A stretch of 64,000 bases of DNA from Candidatus Hinthialibacter antarcticus (GCA_030765645.1 JAVCCE010000073.1:1-64000), one strand, 5' to 3'; shown: positions 1 through 8,372, counted from the first letter of the stretch. Notes: generated by a model not told the origin, from the sequence alone. Made by a program: numbers and translations.

Positions 1-116
1 GCTCCCAGAGTTCCACCCATGCCTGATTGGTTTGTCAATTTGTGAAATGCCAGAGCCTGTTTCTGAATAAAAATTATAGCCATCCATCAATGTAAGTACT
101 CACTTACCGGATGAAC
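1..116 (+). repeat. Dispersed repeat copy A: right arm of a hairpin plus ~93-nt tail
   Basis: Bases 1-23 match the right arm of the hairpin repeat seen at 3900-3965 and 40074-40153; the left arm lies outside the window. Bases 24-116 are a tail found again at about 3966-4053, 34736-34829 and 48241-48332. The tail carries a conserved core CATCCATCAATG followed by a small hairpin (GTAAGT/ACTTAC) and ends in GGATGAACC. This copy stands directly upstream of the asparaginase gene, so it may lie in that gene's leader. Confidence 0.75.
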
Positions 117-208
117 CGATCATGTTTTTATTGATACGCTATTGAATCTTGCACGAACTTCGATACATTGAAGAATATAAAAAGGTTTCTAACGAAAGGC
201 AAAAAGGT

Positions 209-1144
209 ATGCACGTTGATCGTAGACATTTTATTGCTGGAACCCTGGGCGCTGTCGCGGCGCAGAGCACTATGACGGCTCAAGGCGCGTCCAATAAAAA
301 ACCGATTATGCTGGCGACCTGGCCATTTGGCGTGACAGCGCTTACTGCGGCGAATGAGGTATTGGATAAAGGCGGTAACGCGGTTGACGCCGTTGAGCAG
401 TCAGCTATCACGGCGGAAAATGATCCCGAAACGACCAGTGTGGGCTACGGCGGTTACCCGAATGAAAACGGCGTTGTGCAATTAGACGCCGCCATCATTG
501 ACGGTAAGTCCGGGCAAATGGGTTCCGTCGCGGCGATGGAAAACATTCGCAATCCAATTTCGGTTGCGCGGAAAGTCATGGAAGCCAACCGCCATATTTA
601 TTTAGTCGGCGACGGCGCCAAGTCGTTTGCGCTCAAACACGGATTCAAAGAAGAAAACCTGCTGACGCCGCAAGCCCTGGAATGGTATATCGCCCAAAAA
701 GCCAAACAAAAAGTGGACCCGGGCCATGACACCATCGGTACGTTGGCAATGGACAAAAACGGCGACATGGCGGTTTCATGCACCACTAGCGGCGTCGCGA
801 TGAAGTGGGCGGGCCGCGTGGGCGACTCGCCGATTATTGGCGCGGGGCTGTACCTCGACCCGGAAGTCGGAGGCGCGGTTGGCACCGGCGTTGGTGAACG
901 CGCGATTGAGACCTGCGCCGCGTTCGCGATTGTGGAACTGATGCGCCAAGGCCGTACGCCGAAAGAAGCCAGCGAAGAAATCATGAAGCGCGTCGCCAAA
1001 CGCAACGAAGGTAAGCCGCCGTTTTCATTAGCGTTTCTCGCGCTGCGTAAGGACGGCGAGTATGGCAACGCGGCCATTGGTAGTTTTAGTTATGCGTTGT
1101 CCATTGCAGGCAAGACGACGTTGGAACAAGGCAATATTCTATAA
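209..1144 (+). CDS. N4-(beta-N-acetylglucosaminyl)-L-asparaginase family protein, Tat-exported
   Basis: Ntn-hydrolase of the glycosylasparaginase/isoaspartyl peptidase family, which splits the GlcNAc-Asn bond of glycoasparagines after autocleavage into two chains. The autocleavage and catalytic site is the HDTIG motif at residues 173-177, with Thr175 the expected nucleophile. The GRVGDSPIIGAG stretch (202-213) is the family's substrate-binding segment. A twin-arginine signal (DRRHFIAG, residues 4-11) predicts export. I chose the ATG at 209, not an upstream in-frame TTG at 149, because GAAAGG stands just upstream and the signal peptide then begins the protein. At 311 aa its length is normal for the family. 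The ThuA gene follows 95 nt downstream. A broader asparaginase or isoaspartyl peptidase specificity cannot be excluded. Confidence 0.88.
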   Translation: MHVDRRHFIAGTLGAVAAQSTMTAQGASNKKPIMLATWPFGVTALTAANEVLDKGGNAVDAVEQSAITAENDPETTSVGYGGYPNENGVVQLDAAIIDGKSGQMGSVAAMENIRNPISVARKVMEANRHIYLVGDGAKSFALKHGFKEENLLTPQALEWYIAQKAKQKVDPGHDTIGTLAMDKNGDMAVSCTTSGVAMKWAGRVGDSPIIGAGLYLDPEVGGAVGTGVGERAIETCAAFAIVELMRQGRTPKEASEEIMKRVAKRNEGKPPFSLAFLALRKDGEYGNAAIGSFSYALSIAGKTTLEQGNIL

Positions 1145-1239
1145 GGGGAAATTACGGCATGGGTAGGCTGGGTTCTTACTCTTTCATTTGGTAAGATGGA
1201 TCAAGTTTGAGTGAACCTATTTTATTTTGGAGGACATTC

Positions 1240-2232
1240 ATGCAATTTCGTAAAATTTTACTAAGCATCTTCGCGATGATATTCATCTGTTCAAATTCAT
1301 TCGCGGCGGATTGGGTGAGTTACAAAGGCGGCGAAGGCTTGGGCAAAGGCAAGCACATCGTCATCGTGACCGGCGACGATGAATACCGCTCCGAAGAGTC
1401 GATGCCGCAGTTCGGAAAAATTCTGGCGAAGCGGCATGGGTTCGACGTCGATGTCTTGTTCGCGATTAACTCCGAAGACGACAGCATTCAGCCTGACTTT
1501 CAAACCAATATTCCTGGGTTAGAAAAACTGGCGGACGCTGACCTGATGATCCTCTTTACCCGTTTCCGCAATCTGCCAGATGAGCAAGCGCAGCCTATCG
1601 AGGATTACGTCAATTCAGGAAAACCCATCATTGCTTTGCGTACTTCGACTCATGCCTTCAATTTCACGGACGCTGGCAGTTCTTATACAAAATGGAGTTG
1701 GAACAACAAAGAATGGGACGGCGGGTTTGGCCGTCAGGTGTTGGGTGAAACCTGGATCAACCACTACGGCGCCCATAAAAAAGAAAGCACCCGCGGATTG
1801 ATTGCGAAGGGGATGGAGTCACACCCCATCGTGCGCGGCTGCGAAGACATTTGGGGGCCGTCAGATGTGTATGGCATCAAGCAATTGACCGGCGACAGCA
1901 AACCCATCGTGATGGGGCAGGTGTTGGTTGGAATGAACCACGACGACGCGCCCAATACAGACAAAGAACTGGTCCCGGTGGCGTGGATCAAGACGTATAC
2001 CGGAAGTTTGGGTGTTCCGTCGCGCGTGTTTACGACGACGATGGGACACGGCGGCGACTTTTTGAGCGAAGGCTTCCGGCGGCTGGTCGTCAACGCGGTC
2101 TATTGGGGGTTGGGGATGGACAATCTGATTCCAGATCGCGCCGATGTTGAACTGGTAGGCGATTATAATCCGTCTCCCATCGGCTTCGGCAACTATGTCA
2201 AAGGCGTCAAACCCAGCGACCACGAAATGTAA
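1240..2232 (+). CDS. Secreted ThuA-domain protein
   Basis: ThuA-like (trehalose utilisation) domain protein with a glutamine-amidotransferase-like fold. The family is abundant in planctomycete-type genomes and its biochemical role is poorly defined. The N-terminus is a Sec signal peptide (hydrophobic residues 5-18, likely cleavage after SFA, about residue 22). The mature domain starts with HIVIVTGDDEYRSEE, a typical ThuA opening, and ends with the TTMGHGGDF region near the C-terminus. ATG 1240 is preferred over TTG 1207 because GGAGGA precedes it at a normal distance and the signal peptide starts there. A strong terminator follows at 2267-2300, so the gene probably ends a short transcript with the asparaginase. 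The specific substrate is unknown. Confidence 0.85.
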   Translation: MQFRKILLSIFAMIFICSNSFAADWVSYKGGEGLGKGKHIVIVTGDDEYRSEESMPQFGKILAKRHGFDVDVLFAINSEDDSIQPDFQTNIPGLEKLADADLMILFTRFRNLPDEQAQPIEDYVNSGKPIIALRTSTHAFNFTDAGSSYTKWSWNNKEWDGGFGRQVLGETWINHYGAHKKESTRGLIAKGMESHPIVRGCEDIWGPSDVYGIKQLTGDSKPIVMGQVLVGMNHDDAPNTDKELVPVAWIKTYTGSLGVPSRVFTTTMGHGGDFLSEGFRRLVVNAVYWGLGMDNLIPDRADVELVGDYNPSPIGFGNYVKGVKPSDHEM

Positions 2233-2266
2233 TCGTGTTTGCTTTCTCTTAAATTTCAATAGCATC

Positions 2267-2300
2267 AAACAGTGCGATTCTCTGGTCGCACTGTTTTTTT
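2267..2300 (+). terminator. Rho-independent terminator after the ThuA gene
   Basis: A perfect 11-bp stem (AAACAGTGCGA, 2267-2277, with TCGCACTGTTT, 2286-2296) has an 8-nt loop and runs into a T tract. It falls inside the longest open frame of the next gene, which argues that the next gene starts later, at 2341. Confidence 0.93.
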
Positions 2301-2327
2301 GTTTTTACTTGTAAGAGCGATTTTAGG

Positions 2328-2333
2328 TATACT
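2328..2333 (+). promoter_or_regulatory. Possible -10 element TATACT for the next gene
   Basis: TATACT lies 8 nt before the ATG at 2341, so a transcript from it would begin almost at the start codon (leaderless). No good -35 hexamer is visible, so this is tentative. Confidence 0.35.
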
Positions 2334-2340
2334 GAACCTA

Positions 2341-3792
2341 ATGGCTATGAAAACAAACTCAACCATCTTACTTACAGGCGCTACAGGTTATGTTGGCGGA
2401 CGGTTATTACCAAAACTTGTTGATCGTGGATATCAGGTCCGGTGCTTGACGCGTCGTCCCGAAGCGTTGCAGTCGCGCAATGTTGCGAATATCGAAATCA
2501 TTCAGGGCAATGTGTTAGATGAGGATTCGCTAGTCAAGGCGATGGATGGTGCTACTGCGGCGTATTATCTAGTCCATTCAATGGGATCGAGAAAACGCTT
2601 TGAAAGAGAAGACCGCATTGCTGCTGAAAGGTTTGCAAGCGCTGCGAAAAAAGCAGACCTCGAGCGTATTATTTATTTGGGAGGTTTGGGAGATTCAAAC
2701 CATCAACTTTCTGCTCACTTAAAAAGTCGTCATGAAGTCGGTCGAATTTTTCGAGAATCAGGCGTCAAAACAATCGAATTGCGCGCATCGGTTGTGATTG
2801 GTTCTGGAAGTTTATCGTTTGAGATGGTGCGCGCTTTGACTGAGCGTTTACCTGTTTTGATCACTCCACGATGGGTATCCGTACCGACGCAGCCAATTGC
2901 GGTGAATGACATTTTGTCATACTTGGTTCAGTCTCTGGATGTGGAAACGACTCATTCAAGAGTCTATGAAATTGGCGGGAGTGACATTGTTACTTATGGC
3001 GATTTAATGAAAGAATACGCCCGACAACGGGGCCTGAAGCGCTGGATGATTTCCGTCCCCGTCTTAACGCCGTATCTTTCCAGTTTGTGGTTGGGGCTCG
3101 TCACACCCATCTATGCGCGAATCGGCCGAAAACTGATTGACAGTATCCGCAATCCTACCATTGTGACAGACGAGACCGCTCAAGAAGATTTTTCTATTCG
3201 CCCGGTTGACATGCAAACGGCGGTTGCATCCGCTTTAATCAATGAAGATAAACAATTTGCCGAGACAAGATGGTCTGACGCGCTATCAAGTATCGGGACT
3301 CTACAAGATTGGGGCGGTGTACGTTTTGGTTCGCGAATTGTCGATTCCAGAACCGCGCTCATTCGTTGTAAACCCGAAGGTGCATTTCGACCGATTGAAC
3401 GAATCGGAGGTGAAAATGGCTGGTATTATGGTAATTTTCTTTGGAAAATCCGTGGTTGGATTGACCTTTGTTTTGGCGGCGCCGGATTACGGCGCGGTAG
3501 ACGCGACCCCGAACATGTTCGAATCGGAGATGCCCTCGATTTCTGGCGCGTCGAGGCGGTCGAGCCGAACCGTTTAATTCGACTCTCGGCGGAGATGAAA
3601 CTGCCGGGGCGCGCCTGGCTGCAATTTGAGGTGGAGCCTGACAGCCAGGGCAGCATCATTCGCCAAACGGCCATTTTTGATCCGGTCGGGTTGCCTGGAT
3701 TGCTATACTGGTATGCGTTATTTCCCTTACATGAATTTGTGTTTGCGGGGATGTTGCGTGAAATTGCCCGCCGCGCTCAAAACTCCATTTAG
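2341..3792 (+). CDS. NAD(P)-binding SDR-type protein with C-terminal DUF2867
   Basis: An atypical short-chain dehydrogenase (NmrA/YbjT-like) fused to a DUF2867 domain. The Rossmann nucleotide-binding loop GATGYVGG is at residues 13-20, and the beta-alpha strands through about residue 300 have the NAD(P)H-binding layout. The C-terminal ~150 residues, with the ENGWYYGNFLWKIRG segment, match the DUF2867 pattern. Together these make the common 'SDR family + DUF2867' protein of unknown substrate. The start at 2341 (MAMKTN) follows the upstream terminator; an earlier in-frame ATG at 2272 would place the terminator inside the gene and add a non-homologous leader. An ATG at 2347 is also possible. No signal peptide, so cytoplasmic. 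Confidence 0.82.
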   Translation: MAMKTNSTILLTGATGYVGGRLLPKLVDRGYQVRCLTRRPEALQSRNVANIEIIQGNVLDEDSLVKAMDGATAAYYLVHSMGSRKRFEREDRIAAERFASAAKKADLERIIYLGGLGDSNHQLSAHLKSRHEVGRIFRESGVKTIELRASVVIGSGSLSFEMVRALTERLPVLITPRWVSVPTQPIAVNDILSYLVQSLDVETTHSRVYEIGGSDIVTYGDLMKEYARQRGLKRWMISVPVLTPYLSSLWLGLVTPIYARIGRKLIDSIRNPTIVTDETAQEDFSIRPVDMQTAVASALINEDKQFAETRWSDALSSIGTLQDWGGVRFGSRIVDSRTALIRCKPEGAFRPIERIGGENGWYYGNFLWKIRGWIDLCFGGAGLRRGRRDPEHVRIGDALDFWRVEAVEPNRLIRLSAEMKLPGRAWLQFEVEPDSQGSIIRQTAIFDPVGLPGLLYWYALFPLHEFVFAGMLREIARRAQNSI

Positions 3793-4192
3793 CAATCCCC
3801 ATATACTTGACTGTCTACTGCGACAATTTATTCATAAAAAAGGTTCTTCCGAAAACGGGGTACTTTTTTTATAAATTCAATTGAGATTTCGCTGCATGCG
3901 GCATGGGTACAACTCTGCTCGCTTCAGTGCGGGCTTTCAGGCCCTTCCAGAGTTGCATCCATGCCTCATTTTATTTGTGAATTTTGACATGACGGAATAC
4001 GTTTTTCTAAACACAATTATAGCTATCCATCAATAACTAGGTACTCAATTACGGGATGAACCTTTTTTTTAGTACGAATACCATTGATTCACGCTTTGGG
4101 CAAGCGGCTATCCCCTATACTTTTCATTGTATTCATAGATATTAATTGAGATGCAACTGAAATAAAATCCTCATTCAGGCGTACTATATACT
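3793..4192 (+). other. Intergenic region: weak terminator, hairpin repeat B and tail
   Basis: No gene is visible. At about 3833-3871 an A-rich/T-rich imperfect hairpin ending in seven Ts may terminate the SDR gene. The hairpin repeat follows at 3900-3965 and its tail at 3966-4053. A TATACT (4116-4121) is a possible -10 for the zinc-ribbon gene, but no convincing -35 accompanies it. Confidence 0.6.
3900..4053 (+). repeat. Dispersed hairpin repeat copy B with tail
   Basis: The outer arms GGCATGGGTACAACTCTG (3900-3917) and CAGAGTTGCATCCATGCC (3948-3965) pair over about 18 positions with a few mismatches. The loop CTCGCTTCAGTGCGGGC... contains an inner GGGC/GCCC hairpin. It is followed by a diverged copy of the tail ending GGGATGAACC. 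Compared with copy D, this copy lacks the GTGCACAGGCGCTC part of the loop. Confidence 0.85.
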
Positions 4193-4600
4193 ATGTGTCC
4201 TCACTGCGGCGAAGCGATGATTGTGTTGGAACTGGAAGGCGTTGAAATTGACTTCTGCCCTTCCTGCAAAGGTACGTGGTTGGACGCGGGCGAATTGGAA
4301 CTGCTTTGCGAGCCGGACGGCGCCGAAAGCGGTGCGGTGCGTGAACAGGCGTTTTCGGCAAAACGCGACCGGAAATCCAAGCGGCGCTGTCCACGTTGCA
4401 ATTGGAAGATGGACGGCGTCCGGCTCGGCGGCGTCGAGTTAGAGCGCTGCTGCAACCAACATGGGCTTTGGTTTGACCGGGGCGAGATGGAGCAAGTGAT
4501 CGCATCGTTTTCAGACCAGGAAAAAGAACTCGGACGCGTCGCCCGATTTTTCGCGGACCTCTATCACAACGAATTTAAGCCTGAATCGAAAGGGAAATAG
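4193..4600 (+). CDS. Double zf-TFIIB zinc-ribbon protein
   Basis: A 135-aa cytoplasmic protein built of two TFIIB-type zinc ribbons. The first is CPHC near residues 2-5 with CPSCKGTWLDAGE at about 23-35; the second is CPRC with a CNQHGLWFDRGE partner at about 88-99. The signature '.W.D.GE' after the second Cys pair is typical of Pfam zf-TFIIB proteins, whose role is mostly unknown. The gene is 1 nt from lemA and close to the M48 protease, whose own C-terminus carries two more ribbons. That suggests a membrane proteolysis/quality-control operon (inference). In the second ribbon the distal zinc ligands are C-C-N-Q-H, so the usual CxxC is altered to C(x3)H. Confidence 0.85.
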   Translation: MCPHCGEAMIVLELEGVEIDFCPSCKGTWLDAGELELLCEPDGAESGAVREQAFSAKRDRKSKRRCPRCNWKMDGVRLGGVELERCCNQHGLWFDRGEMEQVIASFSDQEKELGRVARFFADLYHNEFKPESKGK

Positions 4601-4601
4601 A

Positions 4602-5189
4602 ATGACTGCACTCGGTGGTTTAATTGGAGTTTTCGGCATGATTATCATGGTCTTTCTTGTATTGATTATCGGCTTGGCGCTGTGGTTTATTGGCGCCTAT
4701 AACGGATTGATCCGTTTTCGTAATGAGGTGAAAAACGCCTGGGCGCAGATCGACGTTCAACTCAAGCGCCGACATGATTTGATCCCCAATTTGGTCGAGA
4801 CCGTAAAGGGATACGCCGGGCATGAGAAATCGACTTTCGAGGAAGTGGTCCAGGCGCGTTCGCAAGCGGTGAATGCGAATTCCGTCCCTGAACAGGCGCA
4901 GGCGGAGTCGATGTTATCGGGCGCATTGGGGCGCATGATGCTGCTCGTAGAAAATTACCCTGACCTCAAAGCGAACCAGAACTTTTTGGCGCTGCAAGAA
5001 GAACTGACCTCAACCGAAAATAAGTTGGGATTTGCGCGACAATTTTATAATGACTCGGTGATGAAATACAACACTCAGATTCAAAGCATCCCGACGAATA
5101 TTGTCGCGGGGATGTTCAACTTTGGCGAAGAGCCGTTCTTCGAACTGGATGACCAGGCGGAACGCGAAGCGCCTCAAGTGAAATTTTAG
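4602..5189 (+). CDS. lemA: LemA family membrane protein
   Basis: LemA proteins have one N-terminal transmembrane helix and a long helical cytoplasmic or periplasmic domain. They are often paired with HtpX/M48 proteases or TPM-domain proteins. Residues about 5-33 form the membrane helix. The family hallmarks YNGLIRFRNEVKNAWAQIDV and LKRRHDLIPNLVETVKGYAGHE follow, and the C-terminus has the conserved EEPFFE...APQVKF ending. At 195 aa the length is typical. The gene begins 1 nt after the zinc-ribbon gene, with GGGAA as ribosome site, so the two are translationally linked. The M48 protease is the next gene, after a repeat-containing spacer. Confidence 0.93.
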   Translation: MTALGGLIGVFGMIIMVFLVLIIGLALWFIGAYNGLIRFRNEVKNAWAQIDVQLKRRHDLIPNLVETVKGYAGHEKSTFEEVVQARSQAVNANSVPEQAQAESMLSGALGRMMLLVENYPDLKANQNFLALQEELTSTENKLGFARQFYNDSVMKYNTQIQSIPTNIVAGMFNFGEEPFFELDDQAEREAPQVKF

Positions 5190-5408
5190 TTTGTGAAAAG
5201 ACGCCTCGGAGTTGGGTTACGCTTGTCTCCGTGTTTCACAGGCGCTCAGTGAGACGCCCCAACGCTGGTATGTAGAAACTGATCAAATACAAGGGGAGGG
5301 CGAACCTCCTGGTGAGCCAAGTATAAAAAAGCATATCAATTTTTTGCGGCTCGGCGGGAGCCTCGCCCTCCTCAAATTATTTATCTCGAAATTAGTGGTT
5401 TTAAACCT
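5190..5408. repeat. Repeat-filled spacer between lemA and the M48 gene
   Basis: Bases 5211-5263 form a hairpin (GTTGGG/CCCAAC outside, GTCTC/GAGAC inside) whose loop, with ACAGGCGCTC, matches the dispersed hairpin family. Bases 5293-5371 are an imperfect inverted repeat: left arm GGGGAGGGCGAACCTCC..., right arm ...GGAGCCTCGCCCTCC. The same pair recurs at 54572-54652 and, reversed, at 51587-51676. No gene. Confidence 0.75.
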
Positions 5409-6827
5409 ATGTGGGAAGCGATACGCAGCAATCAACGCCGTTCAACAGTGCTCATCATTATGATGGGCGTTATTTTGGTTGCGCTGGGCGCGACGATTGG
5501 ATTGTTTGTTGATCCACGCGCGGGCGGAGCGTTTGGCGCGGTCGGCGCATTGGCGCTGTGGTTTTTTCTGTATCTGATCGCGATTTTTCAAGGCGATTCC
5601 ATTTTGCTCGGCGTCAGCGGCGCGGTGCGTATCAAAGAAAAATTTGAAGCGCCGCAGTTATGGAACATCGTCGAAGAAATGACTATCGCGTCCGGCTTGA
5701 AAAAAATGCCCGCAATTTACATTATCAACACCGACGCGCTGAATGCCTTCGCTGTTGGACGGCGTCCAGAAAAAGCTGCTGTTGCGGTGACCTCAGGGCT
5801 GATGAAGAAGCTCAGCCGCGATGAACTGCAGGGCGTGGTCGCGCATGAGATCGGGCATATCAAAAATCTCGATATCAAATTCATGACCATGGCGGCGGTG
5901 ATGATGGGCAGCATCGTTATGATCTCCGACGTGTTTCTGCGTTCGTTGTGGTATGGGTCAATGATGGGGGGACGGCGGAGGTCGCGTTCGAATAACGACG
6001 GCGGCGCCCAGTTGATCGTTATGTTGGCTGCGCTGATTCTGGCGATTTTAGCGCCGATTCTGGCGCAGATGCTTTACTTCGCCTGTTCGCGGCAGCGGGA
6101 ATACCTAGCCGACGCATCAGGCGCGTTGTTTACCCGATATCCCAACGGGCTGGCCTCTGCGCTAGAGAAGATTTCAGGGGGGACGATTGCCGCCAAACAA
6201 GTCAATCGTACGCTCGCGCCGATGTACATCATCAATCCATTACAAGCGCATTCATCCGCCGTGGGCTTGTTTTCCACTCATCCCCCGACGAAAAAACGAA
6301 TTGATATTTTGCGTTCCATGTCCGGCGCCGGGCTGCGCGAATATGAACGGGCTTACCAGGAGTCGCTTGGAACCAAACGCGGTTGCATTGGCGAACGGTC
6401 GTTGCATGAAGCCGAAGAGGTTGGCGTCCGCGAAAGCAGCGTCAAACCTTCTTCAAAGAAAAAAGGGTTGGAGCAGATTCGTGAAATCAATGATTTATTC
6501 GCCCGCGTAGACGGCCTGCTGCCGATTGCCTGCGTCTGCGGGATGCAATTGAAAATTCCCCAAGAGTATAAAAAAGACCAGGTCGCCTGCCCACGTTGCG
6601 GCGTCGCGCATGAGGTCCCGAAAGCGAAGCCGGGCGCTGCGAAGCAATCGCAAACCTACCAGCGGTCTGGCGGCGGTTGGCAATCGTTTCGCTGCCAATG
6701 CGGCAAGACGGTTCAGCTCAGCCCGAAGTTTTCAGGCGAGTCGATCAATTGCCAAGGCTGTGGAGATTCGATTAAAATAGAGAGCGGCGCACAACGAAGA
6801 AAAACCAGCAAAAGGGGAGACGCATGA
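5409..6827 (+). CDS. M48-family (HtpX-like) membrane metalloprotease with C-terminal zinc ribbons
   Basis: An integral-membrane zinc endopeptidase of the HtpX type, expected to degrade damaged membrane proteins. Two transmembrane helices span about residues 12-33 and 43-60. The zinc-binding HEIGH lies at 146-150, and REYLADA (in the CSRQREYLADASG segment) supplies the third ligand. After the ~310-residue protease domain the protein continues with a tail holding two CxC...CxxC ribbons: CVCGMQL...CPRCG, then CQCGKTV...CQGCG. This extension makes 472 aa against roughly 290 for standard HtpX. The gene follows lemA, a frequent association, and overlaps the next gene by an ATGA junction. Start at ATG 5409. 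Confidence 0.9.
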   Translation: MWEAIRSNQRRSTVLIIMMGVILVALGATIGLFVDPRAGGAFGAVGALALWFFLYLIAIFQGDSILLGVSGAVRIKEKFEAPQLWNIVEEMTIASGLKKMPAIYIINTDALNAFAVGRRPEKAAVAVTSGLMKKLSRDELQGVVAHEIGHIKNLDIKFMTMAAVMMGSIVMISDVFLRSLWYGSMMGGRRRSRSNNDGGAQLIVMLAALILAILAPILAQMLYFACSRQREYLADASGALFTRYPNGLASALEKISGGTIAAKQVNRTLAPMYIINPLQAHSSAVGLFSTHPPTKKRIDILRSMSGAGLREYERAYQESLGTKRGCIGERSLHEAEEVGVRESSVKPSSKKKGLEQIREINDLFARVDGLLPIACVCGMQLKIPQEYKKDQVACPRCGVAHEVPKAKPGAAKQSQTYQRSGGGWQSFRCQCGKTVQLSPKFSGESINCQGCGDSIKIESGAQRRKTSKRGDA

Positions 6828-8218
6828 GATCGCTCATTACATGTATTTTGGGGTTGGCTTGTATTTCAACATTCGCGCAAGAAGCGCAGTGGCAGGGGCC
6901 TTCGGTGGATTTTTCGCATGGGGCGCTGCATGTTTCTGAAAACCAGCGCTTTCTTGTCCATCAAGATGGTACGCCGTTTTTTTATCTGGGAGATACGGCT
7001 TGGGAACTGTTTCATCGTTTGAACAGGGAAGAAGCGGAGCAGTATTTAGAGAACCGCCGCCAGAAAGGCATGAACGTCATTCAGGCGGTCGGGCTGGCCG
7101 AACTCGACGGCCTCAACACGCCAAACGCCTACGGTGAAAAACCGTTGATTGATAACGACCCGACAAAACCCAATGAGAAGTACTTTGAGCACGTCGATTT
7201 CATCGTTAACACAGCGAAAGAAAAAGGCTTGTATATCGGGTTTCTGCCAACCTGGGGCGATAAGGCGACCAAAGCCTGGGGGCAGGGGCCGGTCATTCTC
7301 ACCAATGATAATACTGAAGACGCCCGCGCCTATGGACGCTTTTTGGGCGAACGCTATAAAGACGCGCCTAACATCATCTGGATTCTAATCGGCGACCGCG
7401 ACGCCGAAGGCTATGAAGCCATCTGGCGGGCGATGGCGAAAGGCATTGGCGAAGGCGACCGCGGCGCGCATCTCATCACTTGCCATCCAATGGGTGGAAT
7501 GTCATCTTCGAAATGGTTCCATGACGACAATTGGCTCGATTTTAATATGCTGCAATCCGGGCATGGTTCGTTCGATAATACAAACTACAAGATGATTGAC
7601 GCTGACTACAATAGAAAGCCGACTAAACCAACTCTCGACGGCGAACCGCGTTATGAAAACCACCCGGTCAACTGGAAGCCGGAGAACGGCTGGTTCAATG
7701 ACTTCGATGTGCGCCAAGCAGCGTATTGGGGCGTGTTCGCGGGTGGATTGGGGACGACGTATGGTTGCCACGACATTTGGCAGATGGTGGCGCCGGGACA
7801 TACGCCCATTTCATCTGCGCGGGGAAGTTGGGACGGTTCGCTGGACCTTCCCGGCGTCTTTGACATGATCCACTTGCGCAAACTCATGGAATCGCGCCCG
7901 TTTTTTGATCGCGTTCCTGACCCGTCGCTGATCGCTGAGGGGCAATTCGATGACGGGCGTCATTTGCAGGCAACGCGCGGCAAGGATTATGCGTTTGTGT
8001 ATGTCCCCTATGGGACCAATTTCAAATTGAATATGGGCAAAATCTCCGGCGACAAATCAAACGCCTGGTGGTTTAATCCGCGAGATGGCAAAGCGGGCGA
8101 ACTGTTTGAAGTGAAGAATGAAGGCGTTTATGAATTTGATCCGCCTGGAGAACCCAAACGCGGCAACGACTGGGTGTTGGTGTTAGACGACGCATCGAAA
8201 GGGTATAAACCGCTGTAA
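6824..8218 (+). CDS. Secreted DUF4038 glycoside-hydrolase-like (apiosidase-like) protein
   Basis: The sequence GTPFFYLGDTAWELFHRL, with the following MNVIQAV strand, is the opening of DUF4038, a TIM-barrel family that includes apiosidases and related glycosidases. The last ~90 residues (WWFNPRDG...) fit the 'putative collagen-binding domain' usually found after DUF4038. The N-terminal ~18 residues form a Sec signal peptide. WILIGDRDAEG in mid-domain may hold an active-site acid. The start codon overlaps the stop of the M48 gene (ATGA) and has AAGGGGAG upstream, so it is the last gene of that operon. A hairpin with a T run at 8245-8327 probably ends the transcript. The substrate is not evident. 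Confidence 0.8.
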   Translation: MRSLITCILGLACISTFAQEAQWQGPSVDFSHGALHVSENQRFLVHQDGTPFFYLGDTAWELFHRLNREEAEQYLENRRQKGMNVIQAVGLAELDGLNTPNAYGEKPLIDNDPTKPNEKYFEHVDFIVNTAKEKGLYIGFLPTWGDKATKAWGQGPVILTNDNTEDARAYGRFLGERYKDAPNIIWILIGDRDAEGYEAIWRAMAKGIGEGDRGAHLITCHPMGGMSSSKWFHDDNWLDFNMLQSGHGSFDNTNYKMIDADYNRKPTKPTLDGEPRYENHPVNWKPENGWFNDFDVRQAAYWGVFAGGLGTTYGCHDIWQMVAPGHTPISSARGSWDGSLDLPGVFDMIHLRKLMESRPFFDRVPDPSLIAEGQFDDGRHLQATRGKDYAFVYVPYGTNFKLNMGKISGDKSNAWWFNPRDGKAGELFEVKNEGVYEFDPPGEPKRGNDWVLVLDDASKGYKPL

Positions 8219-8244
8219 GTTCAACGGTAAGGTTTCCAAAAGGG

Positions 8245-8327
8245 CGGGTATGTCTCTCTTCGCTTCAGTGCGCGCTTTCATGCGCTTATGCACAGGCGCT
8301 CACAGAGACATCCCCGTCTTTTTTTAT
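8245..8327 (+). terminator. Terminator formed by a dispersed hairpin copy
   Basis: A 12-13 bp outer stem with one mismatch encloses a loop (CGCTTCAGTGCGCGC...ACAGGCGCTC) matching repeats B and D. The hairpin is followed by CGTCTTTTTTT. In this copy the inner hairpin is GCGC/GCGC instead of GGGC/GCCC. Confidence 0.75.
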
Positions 8328-8344
8328 GTGTGCGTTGCCCTGTT

Positions 8345-8372
8345 TTCTTTTAAAACGCCCTGGCATTGTATG
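8345..8372 (+). promoter_or_regulatory. 28-nt motif, copy 1 (upstream of ECF operon)
   Basis: Starts TTCTTTTAAAACGCCC and continues TGGCATTGTATG. It lies 141 nt before the secreted-protein gene that heads the ECF operon. The second copy lies before the DUF1501 operon. Could be a promoter or operator; function not shown. Confidence 0.45.

Noticed and set aside
598-1077. Long minus-strand open frame inside the asparaginase gene
   Set aside because: It lies antisense to a clear Ntn-hydrolase gene, has low-complexity composition and no ribosome site. The frame is a by-product of GC-rich codons.
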